A stretch of DNA of 6,752 nucleotides. Origin: Chersky-840 sp036511675. Lineage in GTDB: Bacteria > Actinomycetota > Acidimicrobiia > Acidimicrobiales > UBA8190. Numbering within the stretch: position 1 is the stretch's first letter; the number at the start of each line of letters is the position of its first letter. This document shows positions 1 to 6,272 of this stretch, in pieces. Below the pieces are notes generated by a model that worked only from the letters and a program-made list of their open reading frames with translations, was not told the origin of the DNA and searched no databases. A program made the translations under genes and the position numbers. The stretch spans positions 1 to 6,752 of the forward strand of contig DATCBU010000040.1 of NCBI GenBank assembly GCA_036511675.1, given 5' to 3'.

Positions 1-726
1 CACCGCCGCGGCCACCCGCCGGTCCAGCGCGGCGAGGAACAGCGTGACGGTGCCCCCGTAGGAGAGCCCCGCCATGCCCATGCGCGCCGGGTCGACCAGC
101 GGATGGGCCTCGAGAACGTCGAGCCCCCGGGCCAGGTCCCACAGGTTCTGTGTCAGCGGATTGATGCCCGCCATCACGGCGTGGACGAGGTTGGTGTCAC
201 AGGCGTAGTGGTCGTCGGGGTTCCAGTCCAGACGCTCCCCGAAGCACCGCAGGTCCGGTGCCAGCACCACGTACCCGCGCCGAGCCAGTTGGTGCGCGTA
301 GTCGGCGTTGGGGGTCCCGGTGCGCTCCAGCCCGCATGCCTCGGACTTCCCCGGCCCGTGGCCGTGGACGGCCAGCATCGCCGGGCCGGGTCCCACGCGG
401 CCCTCGGGCACCAAGAGGTACGCCGGCACCGACATCATCACTTCGGTGTCGAACACCACCTTGTCGCGCCGGTACCCGTCGCACGGCACCGACTCCAGGG
501 TCTCGAGCCGCAGCGGGACGCGCTCGGGCATCGGCCCCAGCAGCGTGTCCAGCCGGGCCCGGCACCGTTGGCGCCACTGGGCCAGCACGCGTGCATCGGC
601 GGTGTCCAAGGTGGGCAACGGGTCGACGTGGCGCGTCTCGCCCAGCCGCACCATCCACGAGTACCAGGGCGAGTAATTCCGATCGGGAACGGGCAGCACC
701 AACGGCGCGTCCACGGGCGCGTTCAC
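1..726 (-). CDS. Alpha/beta hydrolase (dienelactone hydrolase / acetyl-esterase-like), 3' end cut by window edge
   Basis: This is a predicted cytoplasmic serine hydrolase acting on an ester or similar bond; the substrate is unknown. The 242 visible residues read in one open frame to base 1, so the C-terminal part with the catalytic acid and histidine lies outside. Visible motifs are HGHG at residues 121-124 (the strand and oxyanion-loop region), a YVVLAPDLRCFGER segment around 152-165, LWDLARGLDVLEAHP around 195-209, and the nucleophile elbow GLSYGG with Ser222. This order is typical of the Abhydrolase_7/dienelactone-hydrolase-like group. No signal peptide is seen. The start is uncertain: GTG at 726 was chosen because it lies 19 bases after the binding-protein stop, but TTG 756, GTG 714 and ATG 654 share the frame and none has a clear ribosome binding site. 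Translation may be coupled to the upstream gene. The family is fairly sure; the substrate and start are not. Confidence 0.85.
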   Translation of the reverse strand, partial: MNAPVDAPLVLPVPDRNYSPWYSWMVRLGETRHVDPLPTLDTADARVLAQWRQRCRARLDTLLGPMPERVPLRLETLESVPCDGYRRDKVVFDTEVMMSVPAYLLVPEGRVGPGPAMLAVHGHGPGKSEACGLERTGTPNADYAHQLARRGYVVLAPDLRCFGERLDWNPDDHYACDTNLVHAVMAGINPLTQNLWDLARGLDVLEAHPLVDPARMGMAGLSYGGTVTLFLAALDRRVAAAV

Positions 727-735
727 GGGCGCGTC
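700..735 (-). repeat. Three 12-base tandem units at the hydrolase start
   Basis: Read on the minus strand, GACGCGCCCGTG (735-724), AACGCGCCCGTG (723-712) and GACGCGCCGTTG (711-700) are imperfect copies. Each unit ends in a possible start codon in the hydrolase frame: GTG 726, GTG 714 and TTG 702. If translated, the units encode a repeated D/N-A-P-V/L. The unit is a multiple of three, so gain or loss of a copy would keep the frame. Confidence 0.7.
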
Positions 736-745
736 GACGGGTTGG

Positions 746-2281
746 TCAGCCGGCAAGAGGAGCCCAGCTCTGCACGGTGTGCCAGCACGTCCCCTGGGGC
801 TTGCCGGTGTAGGTCGGCACGCACAGGGGCGAGGGGGGATCGTTGTTGTAGAGCTCCACCACCTGGTACTGGGTCGGCCCCGCGTACCTGTCGGGGCCAA
901 AGGTCAACGTCGGCGTGTAGGTCCCCGAGAAGTTCGAGATGCGCGACATGGACTGCACGAAGGTGCGGCGGTCGAGGTGCGGGCCCGCCGCCAGCGCGGC
1001 GGCGGCGAACAGGCGGATGGCCTGGCACCACCCCACGATGGGCCCCTGCTCCTCGATGTAGGGGGAGACCGACGAGGTGGGCTTGTTGTGGGCGCTCCAC
1101 GTGTCGTAGCAATTCTGGACGGCGGCGTTGTACCCGCCGCCACCGGGGGTCACGCTCACCGGGGCGTCGGTCCCGCCCAGGGTCTCCACCGTCACACCCT
1201 CTTGATGGTCCAGGCCTTTCTCATAGGGGATGGGGATGAGCCCCAGGGTGACGGTGATGGAGGACTCGTAGTCCGACAGCAGCAGCTTGGGGAAGTAGTT
1301 CTGCCCGTTCTCCTGGGACAGGAAGGGGAAGAACGAGTTGAACGGGATGAGCGGGATCACCGACTTCACGCCCGCCGCCTTCAGCCGCTGCACCACCAGG
1401 GGGGCCGCCGAGCTGGTGGCGGCGGTGTCGGAGGGATTCGACGGCAGGGTCTCCACCAGAGGGTCGGCGAATCCCGCCCGGCGCAGGTCCGGCAGCAGGT
1501 ACTGGTTGAGCGCCACCTGGTCGCTGGTGCGGTCCCCGGCCACGATGCCGATGCGGCTGGTCGAGCTGAGCAAGCCCGAGCTCTTGCCCCACGACACCAC
1601 CGTGGCCAGGATCTGGGCCTGGTCGGGTCCCGTCCACCACAGGTACGGGGCTCCCTCCTGGGTCCAGTTGGTCACCGTGGTCCACTGCCCGATGAACGGC
1701 GTGTGGCCCTCCTGGGTGATGCACAGCTCGTTGTCACCCGTCCACGACCCGATCCCGTCCAGCACGGCGAAGACGGGGGGATTGCCCTCCGTCCACTGCT
1801 TGCACAGGGCCCGCATGGCCGACTCGTTGGTGGGGTCGAAATTCACGATGATGGGATTGATCTTGCGGCCGTTGATCCCGCCCGCGTCGTTGATGGCATT
1901 GACGTAGGTGTGGATGGCGGCCTTCTGGGCCCCGAACTCGGTGTCACCGGCGAAGCCGAAGTTCGACGCCAGGGAGGTGAGGTTCGAGACGGGGAAGGCC
2001 ACGTTGATCGAGGTGGCCGTGACGCCCCGGGTACTGGTGGACGCCTGGTCCACGCCCACCCCGCTCGGCTTGCCCAGCCCCAGCCCGCTGGCGGCGCCCG
2101 ATCCCCCCGCCCCCGCACCGGTCGTGGCCGTCTTCTTCGGAGACGACGAGGCCGTGGCCCCGTACACCGCGCCCGCCACCACCGCGATCACCATTACGAG
2201 GGCCACGACCTGGACGCCGGCGGGCCGGCGCCGAAAGCGCCGCCACGACCGCCTGAGTGCCGCCGGACCCGAACTCGCCAT
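746..2281 (-). CDS. HAAT-family ABC transporter substrate-binding protein (periplasmic binding protein type 1)
   Basis: This is a predicted extracytoplasmic receptor of 511 residues that delivers ligand to a Liv-type ABC permease. The N-terminus has an arginine-rich stretch (residues 10-19), a hydrophobic segment (about 23-42) and an Ala-Thr-Ala motif at 42-44 that could be a signal peptidase I site. There is no cysteine there, so it is not an obvious lipoprotein. A Ser/Gly/Ala/Thr linker (about 45-85) leads into the binding domain, which contains AINDAGGINGRKI (129-141), the usual Peripla_BP_6 segment. Six cysteines follow (160, 187, 391, 419, 487, 499); the first pair has nearly the spacing of the LivJ disulfide. 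An aromatic-rich stretch (W180, W200, W206, Y213, W215, W216) is near the expected ligand region. ATG 2281 is supported by a GAGGGG ribosome binding site 9 bases upstream; the frame stays open beyond it but there runs antisense to the dioxygenase. The family is well supported. The ligand is unknown, and branched-chain amino acids should not be assumed. Confidence 0.9.
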   Translation of the reverse strand: MASSGPAALRRSWRRFRRRPAGVQVVALVMVIAVVAGAVYGATASSSPKKTATTGAGAGGSGAASGLGLGKPSGVGVDQASTSTRGVTATSINVAFPVSNLTSLASNFGFAGDTEFGAQKAAIHTYVNAINDAGGINGRKINPIIVNFDPTNESAMRALCKQWTEGNPPVFAVLDGIGSWTGDNELCITQEGHTPFIGQWTTVTNWTQEGAPYLWWTGPDQAQILATVVSWGKSSGLLSSTSRIGIVAGDRTSDQVALNQYLLPDLRRAGFADPLVETLPSNPSDTAATSSAAPLVVQRLKAAGVKSVIPLIPFNSFFPFLSQENGQNYFPKLLLSDYESSITVTLGLIPIPYEKGLDHQEGVTVETLGGTDAPVSVTPGGGGYNAAVQNCYDTWSAHNKPTSSVSPYIEEQGPIVGWCQAIRLFAAAALAAGPHLDRRTFVQSMSRISNFSGTYTPTLTFGPDRYAGPTQYQVVELYNNDPPSPLCVPTYTGKPQGTCWHTVQSWAPLAG

Positions 2282-2290
2282 GTCGCTCTT

Positions 2291-2296
2291 CCCCTC
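2291..2296 (-). promoter_or_regulatory. Ribosome binding site of the substrate-binding protein
   Basis: On the minus strand GAGGGG sits 9 bases before the ATG at 2281, inside a purine-rich run (2287-2298). It decides the start against upstream in-frame codons, which would add 133 residues antisense to the dioxygenase. Confidence 0.7.
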
Positions 2297-2442
2297 TTCG
2301 CCTGCGGGCCCCGTCTTGTCGACACCGCCTGTGTCCGCCCCGCCCACCCCGCAGTGGCCACACGATATGCGGCTTGGGCGTCGCCGACCCGCCCGGCACG
2401 AGGGATGGAGGCAGGGTGGGAGGGGTTGTGGCCGCGCCCCCC

Positions 2443-2448
2443 AAGGGG
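2443..2448 (+). promoter_or_regulatory. Probable ribosome binding site of the dioxygenase
   Basis: AAGGGG lies 4 bases before ATG 2453 and 13 bases before the in-frame ATG 2462. Both distances are off the optimum, so it does not settle which ATG is used. Confidence 0.4.
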
Positions 2449-2452
2449 CACC

Positions 2453-3322
2453 ATGGACCGCATGACCTTGGCGACGGGCCTCGACATCAGGGCGATCTCC
2501 CCCCACATCGGGGCGGAGGTGCGGGGCCTCGACCTCGCCCGCCCGCTGGGCGACGCCGTGGTGGCCGAGGTGCGCGACGCGCTGTGCCGGCACCTGGTGC
2601 TGTTCTTCCCCGACCAGGACCTCGCCCCCGACGTCCAGGCCGACTTCGCCCGTCAATTCGGCGAGGTGACACCGGCGCACCCCGTCCTCCCGTCACTGGA
2701 GGGGAACCCCGAGGTCCTGAACATCGACGGGCGCGAGGACCGCGCCTCGTGGTGGCACACCGACGTCACCTTCCTCCAGACACCCCCGCTGGGGTCCATC
2801 CTGCACATGCGCGAAGCCCCCTCGGTGGGGGGCGACACCATGTGGGTGAGCCTCCAAGCCGCCTACGACGCGCTGGCGGAGCCGGTGCGTTCGCTGTGCG
2901 ACGCGTTGATCGCCTGGCATCACGACCCCTGGTTCGCGGCCGACGTCGAGGCCCGGGGTGGCTATGAGTGGGACGGCCGTCATCACGACCGGCTCTTCCC
3001 CGTGTCGCATCCCGTGGTGCGCACCCACCCCGAGACCGGGCGCCACGGGCTGTTCGTGAACTCGCAGTTCACCCGTTTCCTCGAGGGGGTCTCCAAGGTT
3101 GAGAGCGACTGCCTGCTCGACTTGCTCTACCGGCACTGCCAGCGGCCCGAGTTCAGCTGCCGGTATCGCTGGGAGGCGGGTGCCGTGGCGTTCTGGGACA
3201 ACCGGGCCACGCTGCACTACGCGCTGGACGACTACGGCGACGCCTTGCGCATCGCCCACCGGGTCACCCTGCGCGGGGACCGGCCCTACGGACCGGCCCG
3301 TCCCCTCCAGCCCAGTACTTAG
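2453..3322 (+). CDS. TauD/TfdA-family Fe(II)/2-oxoglutarate-dependent dioxygenase
   Basis: This is a predicted cytoplasmic oxygenase that couples 2-oxoglutarate decarboxylation to succinate with hydroxylation of a co-substrate. In TauD and TfdA, hydroxylation next to sulfonate or ether oxygen releases sulfite or a phenol. The protein has 289 residues, the usual family length. The 2-His-1-Asp iron site is visible as WHTD (His102, Asp104) and His255 in the WDNRATLHYALDDY segment. Predicted 2-oxoglutarate contacts are Thr129 in GGDT and Arg266; Arg270 matches the TauD arginine that holds the substrate anion. Of the other taurine contacts recalled for E. coli TauD, His70 aligns with His76, but Tyr73 aligns with Leu79 and Asn95 with Ala98. 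The substrate may therefore be another sulfonate, sulfate ester or carboxylate. ATG 2462, three codons downstream, is an equal alternative start. The gene diverges from the binding-protein gene and converges on livG with an 8-base gap. The family is very sure, the substrate unknown. Confidence 0.94.
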   Translation: MDRMTLATGLDIRAISPHIGAEVRGLDLARPLGDAVVAEVRDALCRHLVLFFPDQDLAPDVQADFARQFGEVTPAHPVLPSLEGNPEVLNIDGREDRASWWHTDVTFLQTPPLGSILHMREAPSVGGDTMWVSLQAAYDALAEPVRSLCDALIAWHHDPWFAADVEARGGYEWDGRHHDRLFPVSHPVVRTHPETGRHGLFVNSQFTRFLEGVSKVESDCLLDLLYRHCQRPEFSCRYRWEAGAVAFWDNRATLHYALDDYGDALRIAHRVTLRGDRPYGPARPLQPST

Positions 3323-3330
3323 CCGGGCAC

Positions 3331-4227
3331 TCAGCCGGGCGCGCCGGTGTCGCTTCGCACCGGGCCCGTCACCTGCAGCGCGGCGTCACTGGCACCGAGG
3401 TAGGCGGCCAGGGCGCGCGGATCCTCGCGCACCACGTCGGGGCTGCCCGAGATCACCACGGACCCCGTCTGCATGACGATCACGGTGGAGCACAATTCGA
3501 AGACCAGGGGGACGTCGTGCTCCACCAGAAGGATGGTGGACCCCGTGACCTCCTGCAGCTGGCGCAGGAGGGGGATGAAGGCCTCGGCCTCGCGCTGGGC
3601 GATGCCCGCCGTGGGCTCGTCCAGCAGAAGGAGCCGGGGGCCGGCCAGCACGATCGAGGCCAGGTCGACCACGCGGCGGGTGCCGGTCGAGAGATGCCCG
3701 GTGAGGTGGTGGCGGAACCGCTCCAGGCCGAACGACGCGATGACGCGGTCCACGGCCACGCGCTTGTCGGTTTCGGCGCGACGGGCCCATGGCAGTTGCA
3801 GGGTGGTGGACAGCACACTGACGCGATGGCGGGCGTCCTCACACAGCATGAGCGTGTCCTGCACGGTGAGCTCGGGGTAGAGGCGGCAGTCCTGGAAGGA
3901 GCGGACCAACCCGAGGGCGGCCCGTTCCTCGGGGATGTAGTCGGCCAGGTCCTCGCCGTCGAGGGCGATGGACCCTTCCGCCGGTGTCACCAGCCCCGAC
4001 ACCGTGTCGAGGAGGGTGGTCTTGCCCGACCCGTTGGGCCCGATGAGCCCCACGATCGTTCCCGGCTCGACCGACACCGTGACGGTGTCCACCGCCCGCA
4101 GCCCCCCGAACGACACCACCAGGTCGGTGATGTCCAGGCGGGCGGGCCCTTCCCGTCTGGTCTTCCTGTCGGAGGGCCCGGCGTCTCCGTCCGGGTCGGT
4201 GAAGGGCGCAGGGTCGGTGGAGCTCAC
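3331..4227 (-). CDS. livG: Liv-type ABC transporter ATP-binding protein LivG
   Basis: This is one of the two cytoplasmic ATPases that power the fused permease. It has 298 residues. A hydrophilic N-terminal extension (1-28) precedes the nucleotide-binding domain: Walker A GPNGSGKT (63-70), Q-loop FQ (111-112), signature LSTGTRR (179-185), Walker B LLLLDEP (199-205) and H-loop His237 in LLVEHD. The C-terminal AAYLG (274-278) is the typical LivG ending and is followed by a 20-residue tail. The signature differs from the usual LSGGQ or LSYGQ form but keeps the Ser and Gly and matches a variant seen in actinobacterial LivG-like proteins. The start is GTG 4227, whose first bases overlap the permease stop (GTGA). 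A strong ribosome binding site lies inside the end of the permease gene, so translation is probably coupled. It is the last gene of the operon. The role is sure; the transported substrate is not. Confidence 0.95.
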   Translation of the reverse strand: MSSTDPAPFTDPDGDAGPSDRKTRREGPARLDITDLVVSFGGLRAVDTVTVSVEPGTIVGLIGPNGSGKTTLLDTVSGLVTPAEGSIALDGEDLADYIPEERAALGLVRSFQDCRLYPELTVQDTLMLCEDARHRVSVLSTTLQLPWARRAETDKRVAVDRVIASFGLERFRHHLTGHLSTGTRRVVDLASIVLAGPRLLLLDEPTAGIAQREAEAFIPLLRQLQEVTGSTILLVEHDVPLVFELCSTVIVMQTGSVVISGSPDVVREDPRALAAYLGASDAALQVTGPVRSDTGAPG

Positions 4228-6272
4228 GAGATCACCTCGGCCACGGCACCGGCGCCCGCCGCGGTCAACTTCCCCGTGGCGGGGTCGATGGCGGTGGGCG
4301 GCGCGTCGCCGGGCGGGGCGGCATCGTGACCGCGGGTGCGCAGGTGCACGACCCCGGCGGTGGCGAGGTCGCCCAAGCGGTGCATGACCTCGGCCATGCC
4401 GCCGGGGAGGTAGAGGATGAAGGCCATGAGCCCGAAGCCACTGGTAAGGAACTCGACGGTGGTCGACGAGCCGAAGATGGCGGGCACGCCCTTCAGGTAC
4501 AGCGCCCCGAGTATCGCCCCGGGGATGGCGTCGAGACCGCCGATCACGACCATCGAGACCACCAGGATGGACACTGTGGGGTCGAAGGTGTCGGTGCTGA
4601 AGCGCTCGGTGGCGAAGGCCAGGCACACCCCGGCGTAGCCCGCCATGAAGCCCGACAGGGCGAAGGCCATGAGCTTGGTGCGGATCACGGGAATGCCGGC
4701 CGAGCCCGCCGCCACCTCGTTGTCCCGCACCGAGATGAGCCGCCGGGCGATGCCGCGGTCGCGCCACACCCGCACCATGAGGACCGACACGATCAACACG
4801 CCCAGGGAGAACCAGGCGAAGGCGCGTTCCGAGGACAGCCCCAGGCCGAACAACGTGGGTCGCGAGATCAAGGTGGACTGGGGGTCGGGCAGCCCCGAGC
4901 AGATGGTCTTGTGCACCAGGGGCACCGTCCAACACGACGTGGCCAACACCGAGGTCTGCATGAACAGGGCGAAGCCCAGGGTGCTCACAGCCAGATAGAG
5001 GCCGCGGATGCGCAGGGCGGTGAGGCCCACGAGCACCGACACCAGGCCGGTGACCACACCGGCGAAGGGGAGCAGCAGGATGAGGGGGACGCCCCCTCCC
5101 AGATGCGCGGTCATGTCCGCGCCCACCCCCACCAGCGCGAACTGGCCCAGCGACACCTGGCCCGCCCATCCGGTGAGCACGGTGAGCGACAGGGCGATGA
5201 CGCCGTAGATGCAGATCTGGGACATGAGGAACGAGCGACCCACGTCCAGCACCAGAGGCAAGAGCGCGGCCACCACCACCGTGGCCACCACGCCGGTGGT
5301 GCCCACCCGTTTTCGCAGCGCGTCGCCGGTGTAGCGGAATCCCAGGGTCCCCGTCATCCACGACGTGCGCTCGGCGGTGCGCGAGCCCTTCTGAAGCGAG
5401 GCGGCCCGCACCAGCAGGGCCAGTTGCAACAACACGAAGAGGACCAGCTCGACCTGGGCCGATCCCGTCGACGGGTTGATGAAGTTCCATATGAGTAGGT
5501 CCTGGACGATGCCCAGGCCGATGCCGGCCACGAAGGCCACGGGCAAGCTCACCATGCCGCCGAGCAGCGCGGCCAGCAGCGCCAGGAGGAGGAGGCCGGG
5601 GCTGAGGACCTCGGTGAGGGTGCTCGTCTGGGTGCTGGGCGAGGTGAGGATGGCCGTGAAGGCGGACAACGCTCCAGCCAGGGTCCAGGCCACGGTGGAC
5701 GTGCGCCGAACCCAGACGCCCGACAGTCGGGCCGACTCGGAATTCTCGGCCGAGGCCCGCATGGCCAGTCCCCAGGGGGAGAAACGGATGAAGGCGGCCA
5801 GACCGAGGGCCACCACCGGCGCCACGATGAGGGTCACGACGTCACCCGGCCCGAAGAGGAAGGTCCCGATGTGGAACGACCAGTCGACGGGAACGGGAAA
5901 GCTCCGGAACAGCTTCTTGGGCCGGATGAAGGGGAAGAGCGTGAACAGGAACAGGACCTGGGACAGACCGATGGTGGCGACCATGACCATGACCCGGGGC
6001 CGGTTGAACAGACGCCGCAGCAACAGCTCCGACAACGCCCCCACCGCGGCGGCCAGCAGGAGGGCGGCGGCCAGGGCGGCCCAGTAGTTGATCCCGTAGT
6101 CGTAGTACAGCTTCACCAGGAACACCGCGGCCACGACCCCGAGTTGGCCCTGGGCGAAGTTGATGACCCGGTTGGTGCGGTAGATCAGCACCAGGCCCGT
6201 GGCCAGCAAGCCGTAGTTGAGGCCCAGGATGGCGCCCTCGAGGACCACCGAGGACGGGATCGACACCGCCAT
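4224..6272 (-). CDS. livHM: Fused LivH-LivM branched-chain-amino-acid-type ABC permease
   Basis: This single 682-residue membrane protein joins the two permease subunits that are separate LivH and LivM in E. coli. Residues 1 to about 292 are LivH-like: GLNYGLLATGLVLIYRTN near the start, NFAQGQLG (38-45) and the cytoplasmic coupling segment RASAENSESARLSGV (172-186). A hydrophilic linker (about 293-325) follows. Residues from about 326 to 627 are LivM-like: LTGWAGQVSLGQFAL (366-380), LRIRGLYLAVSTLGFA (420-435), the coupling segment ISVRDNEVAAGSAGIPV (513-529) and VVIGGLDAIPGAILGALYL (575-593). I estimate eight or so membrane segments per half. A soluble tail (about 636-682) is rich in Ala, Gly and Pro. 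ATG 6272 shares its A with the TGA of livF; the adjacent GTG 6275 is also possible. ATG 6338 would add an arginine-rich leader inside livF and is unlikely. The fold is sure, the solute unknown. Confidence 0.95.
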   Translation of the reverse strand: MAVSIPSSVVLEGAILGLNYGLLATGLVLIYRTNRVINFAQGQLGVVAAVFLVKLYYDYGINYWAALAAALLLAAAVGALSELLLRRLFNRPRVMVMVATIGLSQVLFLFTLFPFIRPKKLFRSFPVPVDWSFHIGTFLFGPGDVVTLIVAPVVALGLAAFIRFSPWGLAMRASAENSESARLSGVWVRRTSTVAWTLAGALSAFTAILTSPSTQTSTLTEVLSPGLLLLALLAALLGGMVSLPVAFVAGIGLGIVQDLLIWNFINPSTGSAQVELVLFVLLQLALLVRAASLQKGSRTAERTSWMTGTLGFRYTGDALRKRVGTTGVVATVVVAALLPLVLDVGRSFLMSQICIYGVIALSLTVLTGWAGQVSLGQFALVGVGADMTAHLGGGVPLILLLPFAGVVTGLVSVLVGLTALRIRGLYLAVSTLGFALFMQTSVLATSCWTVPLVHKTICSGLPDPQSTLISRPTLFGLGLSSERAFAWFSLGVLIVSVLMVRVWRDRGIARRLISVRDNEVAAGSAGIPVIRTKLMAFALSGFMAGYAGVCLAFATERFSTDTFDPTVSILVVSMVVIGGLDAIPGAILGALYLKGVPAIFGSSTTVEFLTSGFGLMAFILYLPGGMAEVMHRLGDLATAGVVHLRTRGHDAAPPGDAPPTAIDPATGKLTAAGAGAVAEVIS
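4230..4238 (-). promoter_or_regulatory. Strong ribosome binding site of livG inside the permease 3' end
   Basis: On the minus strand GAGGTGATC matches nine consecutive bases of the complement of the usual 16S rRNA 3' end (AAGGAGGTGATCC). Its GAGG core is 7 bases from GTG 4227, a standard distance. It lies within the last permease codons (Glu-Val-Ile) and supports the GTG start. Confidence 0.75.

Larger units (their letters stand above)
2282..2452. other. Divergent intergenic region between binding protein and dioxygenase
   Basis: These 171 bases separate two genes that point away from each other, so promoters for both should lie here. No convincing -35/-10 pair was found. The only weak -10-like hexamer is TATCGT on the minus strand (2367-2362), with no good -35 at the usual distance. 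An 8-base perfect palindrome, TGTCGACA, lies at 2317-2324, and a short GTCG-C-CGAC inverted repeat at 2380-2388. Either could bind a regulator, but such short palindromes are common by chance in GC-rich DNA. No regulator gene is in the window. Confidence 0.5.

Noticed and set aside
103..1239. 378-codon plus-strand open frame
   Set aside because: It spans the antisense of two clear genes, the hydrolase and the binding protein, and degrades into an Arg-rich low-complexity sequence.
779..2452. Plus-strand frame open for 558 codons before the dioxygenase, making an apparent 847-residue protein
   Set aside because: It runs antisense through the binding-protein gene, shows no recognisable domain and has the composition expected from a GC-rich shadow. 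The dioxygenase is full length from 2453.
2282..2680. Extension of the binding protein by 133 residues upstream to ATG 2680
   Set aside because: It would be antisense to the dioxygenase and would bury the signal segment. ATG 2281 has a good ribosome binding site.
3321..3347. Possible terminator between the dioxygenase and livG
   Set aside because: There is an 8-base direct repeat (AGCCGGGC at 3321 and 3333) and a GGCGCGCC palindrome (3338-3345), but no solid stem-loop followed by a T-run on either strand.
4228..5490. Minus-strand frame open upstream of livG, making an apparent 719-residue protein
   Set aside because: It is an alternate frame of the permease, rich in Arg, Gly and His with no domain. 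The GTG at 4227 has a near-perfect ribosome binding site.
4326..5498. 390-codon plus-strand open frame
   Set aside because: It is antisense to the permease, rich in His, Gln, Gly and Asp, and has no family features: a shadow of GC-rich coding DNA.
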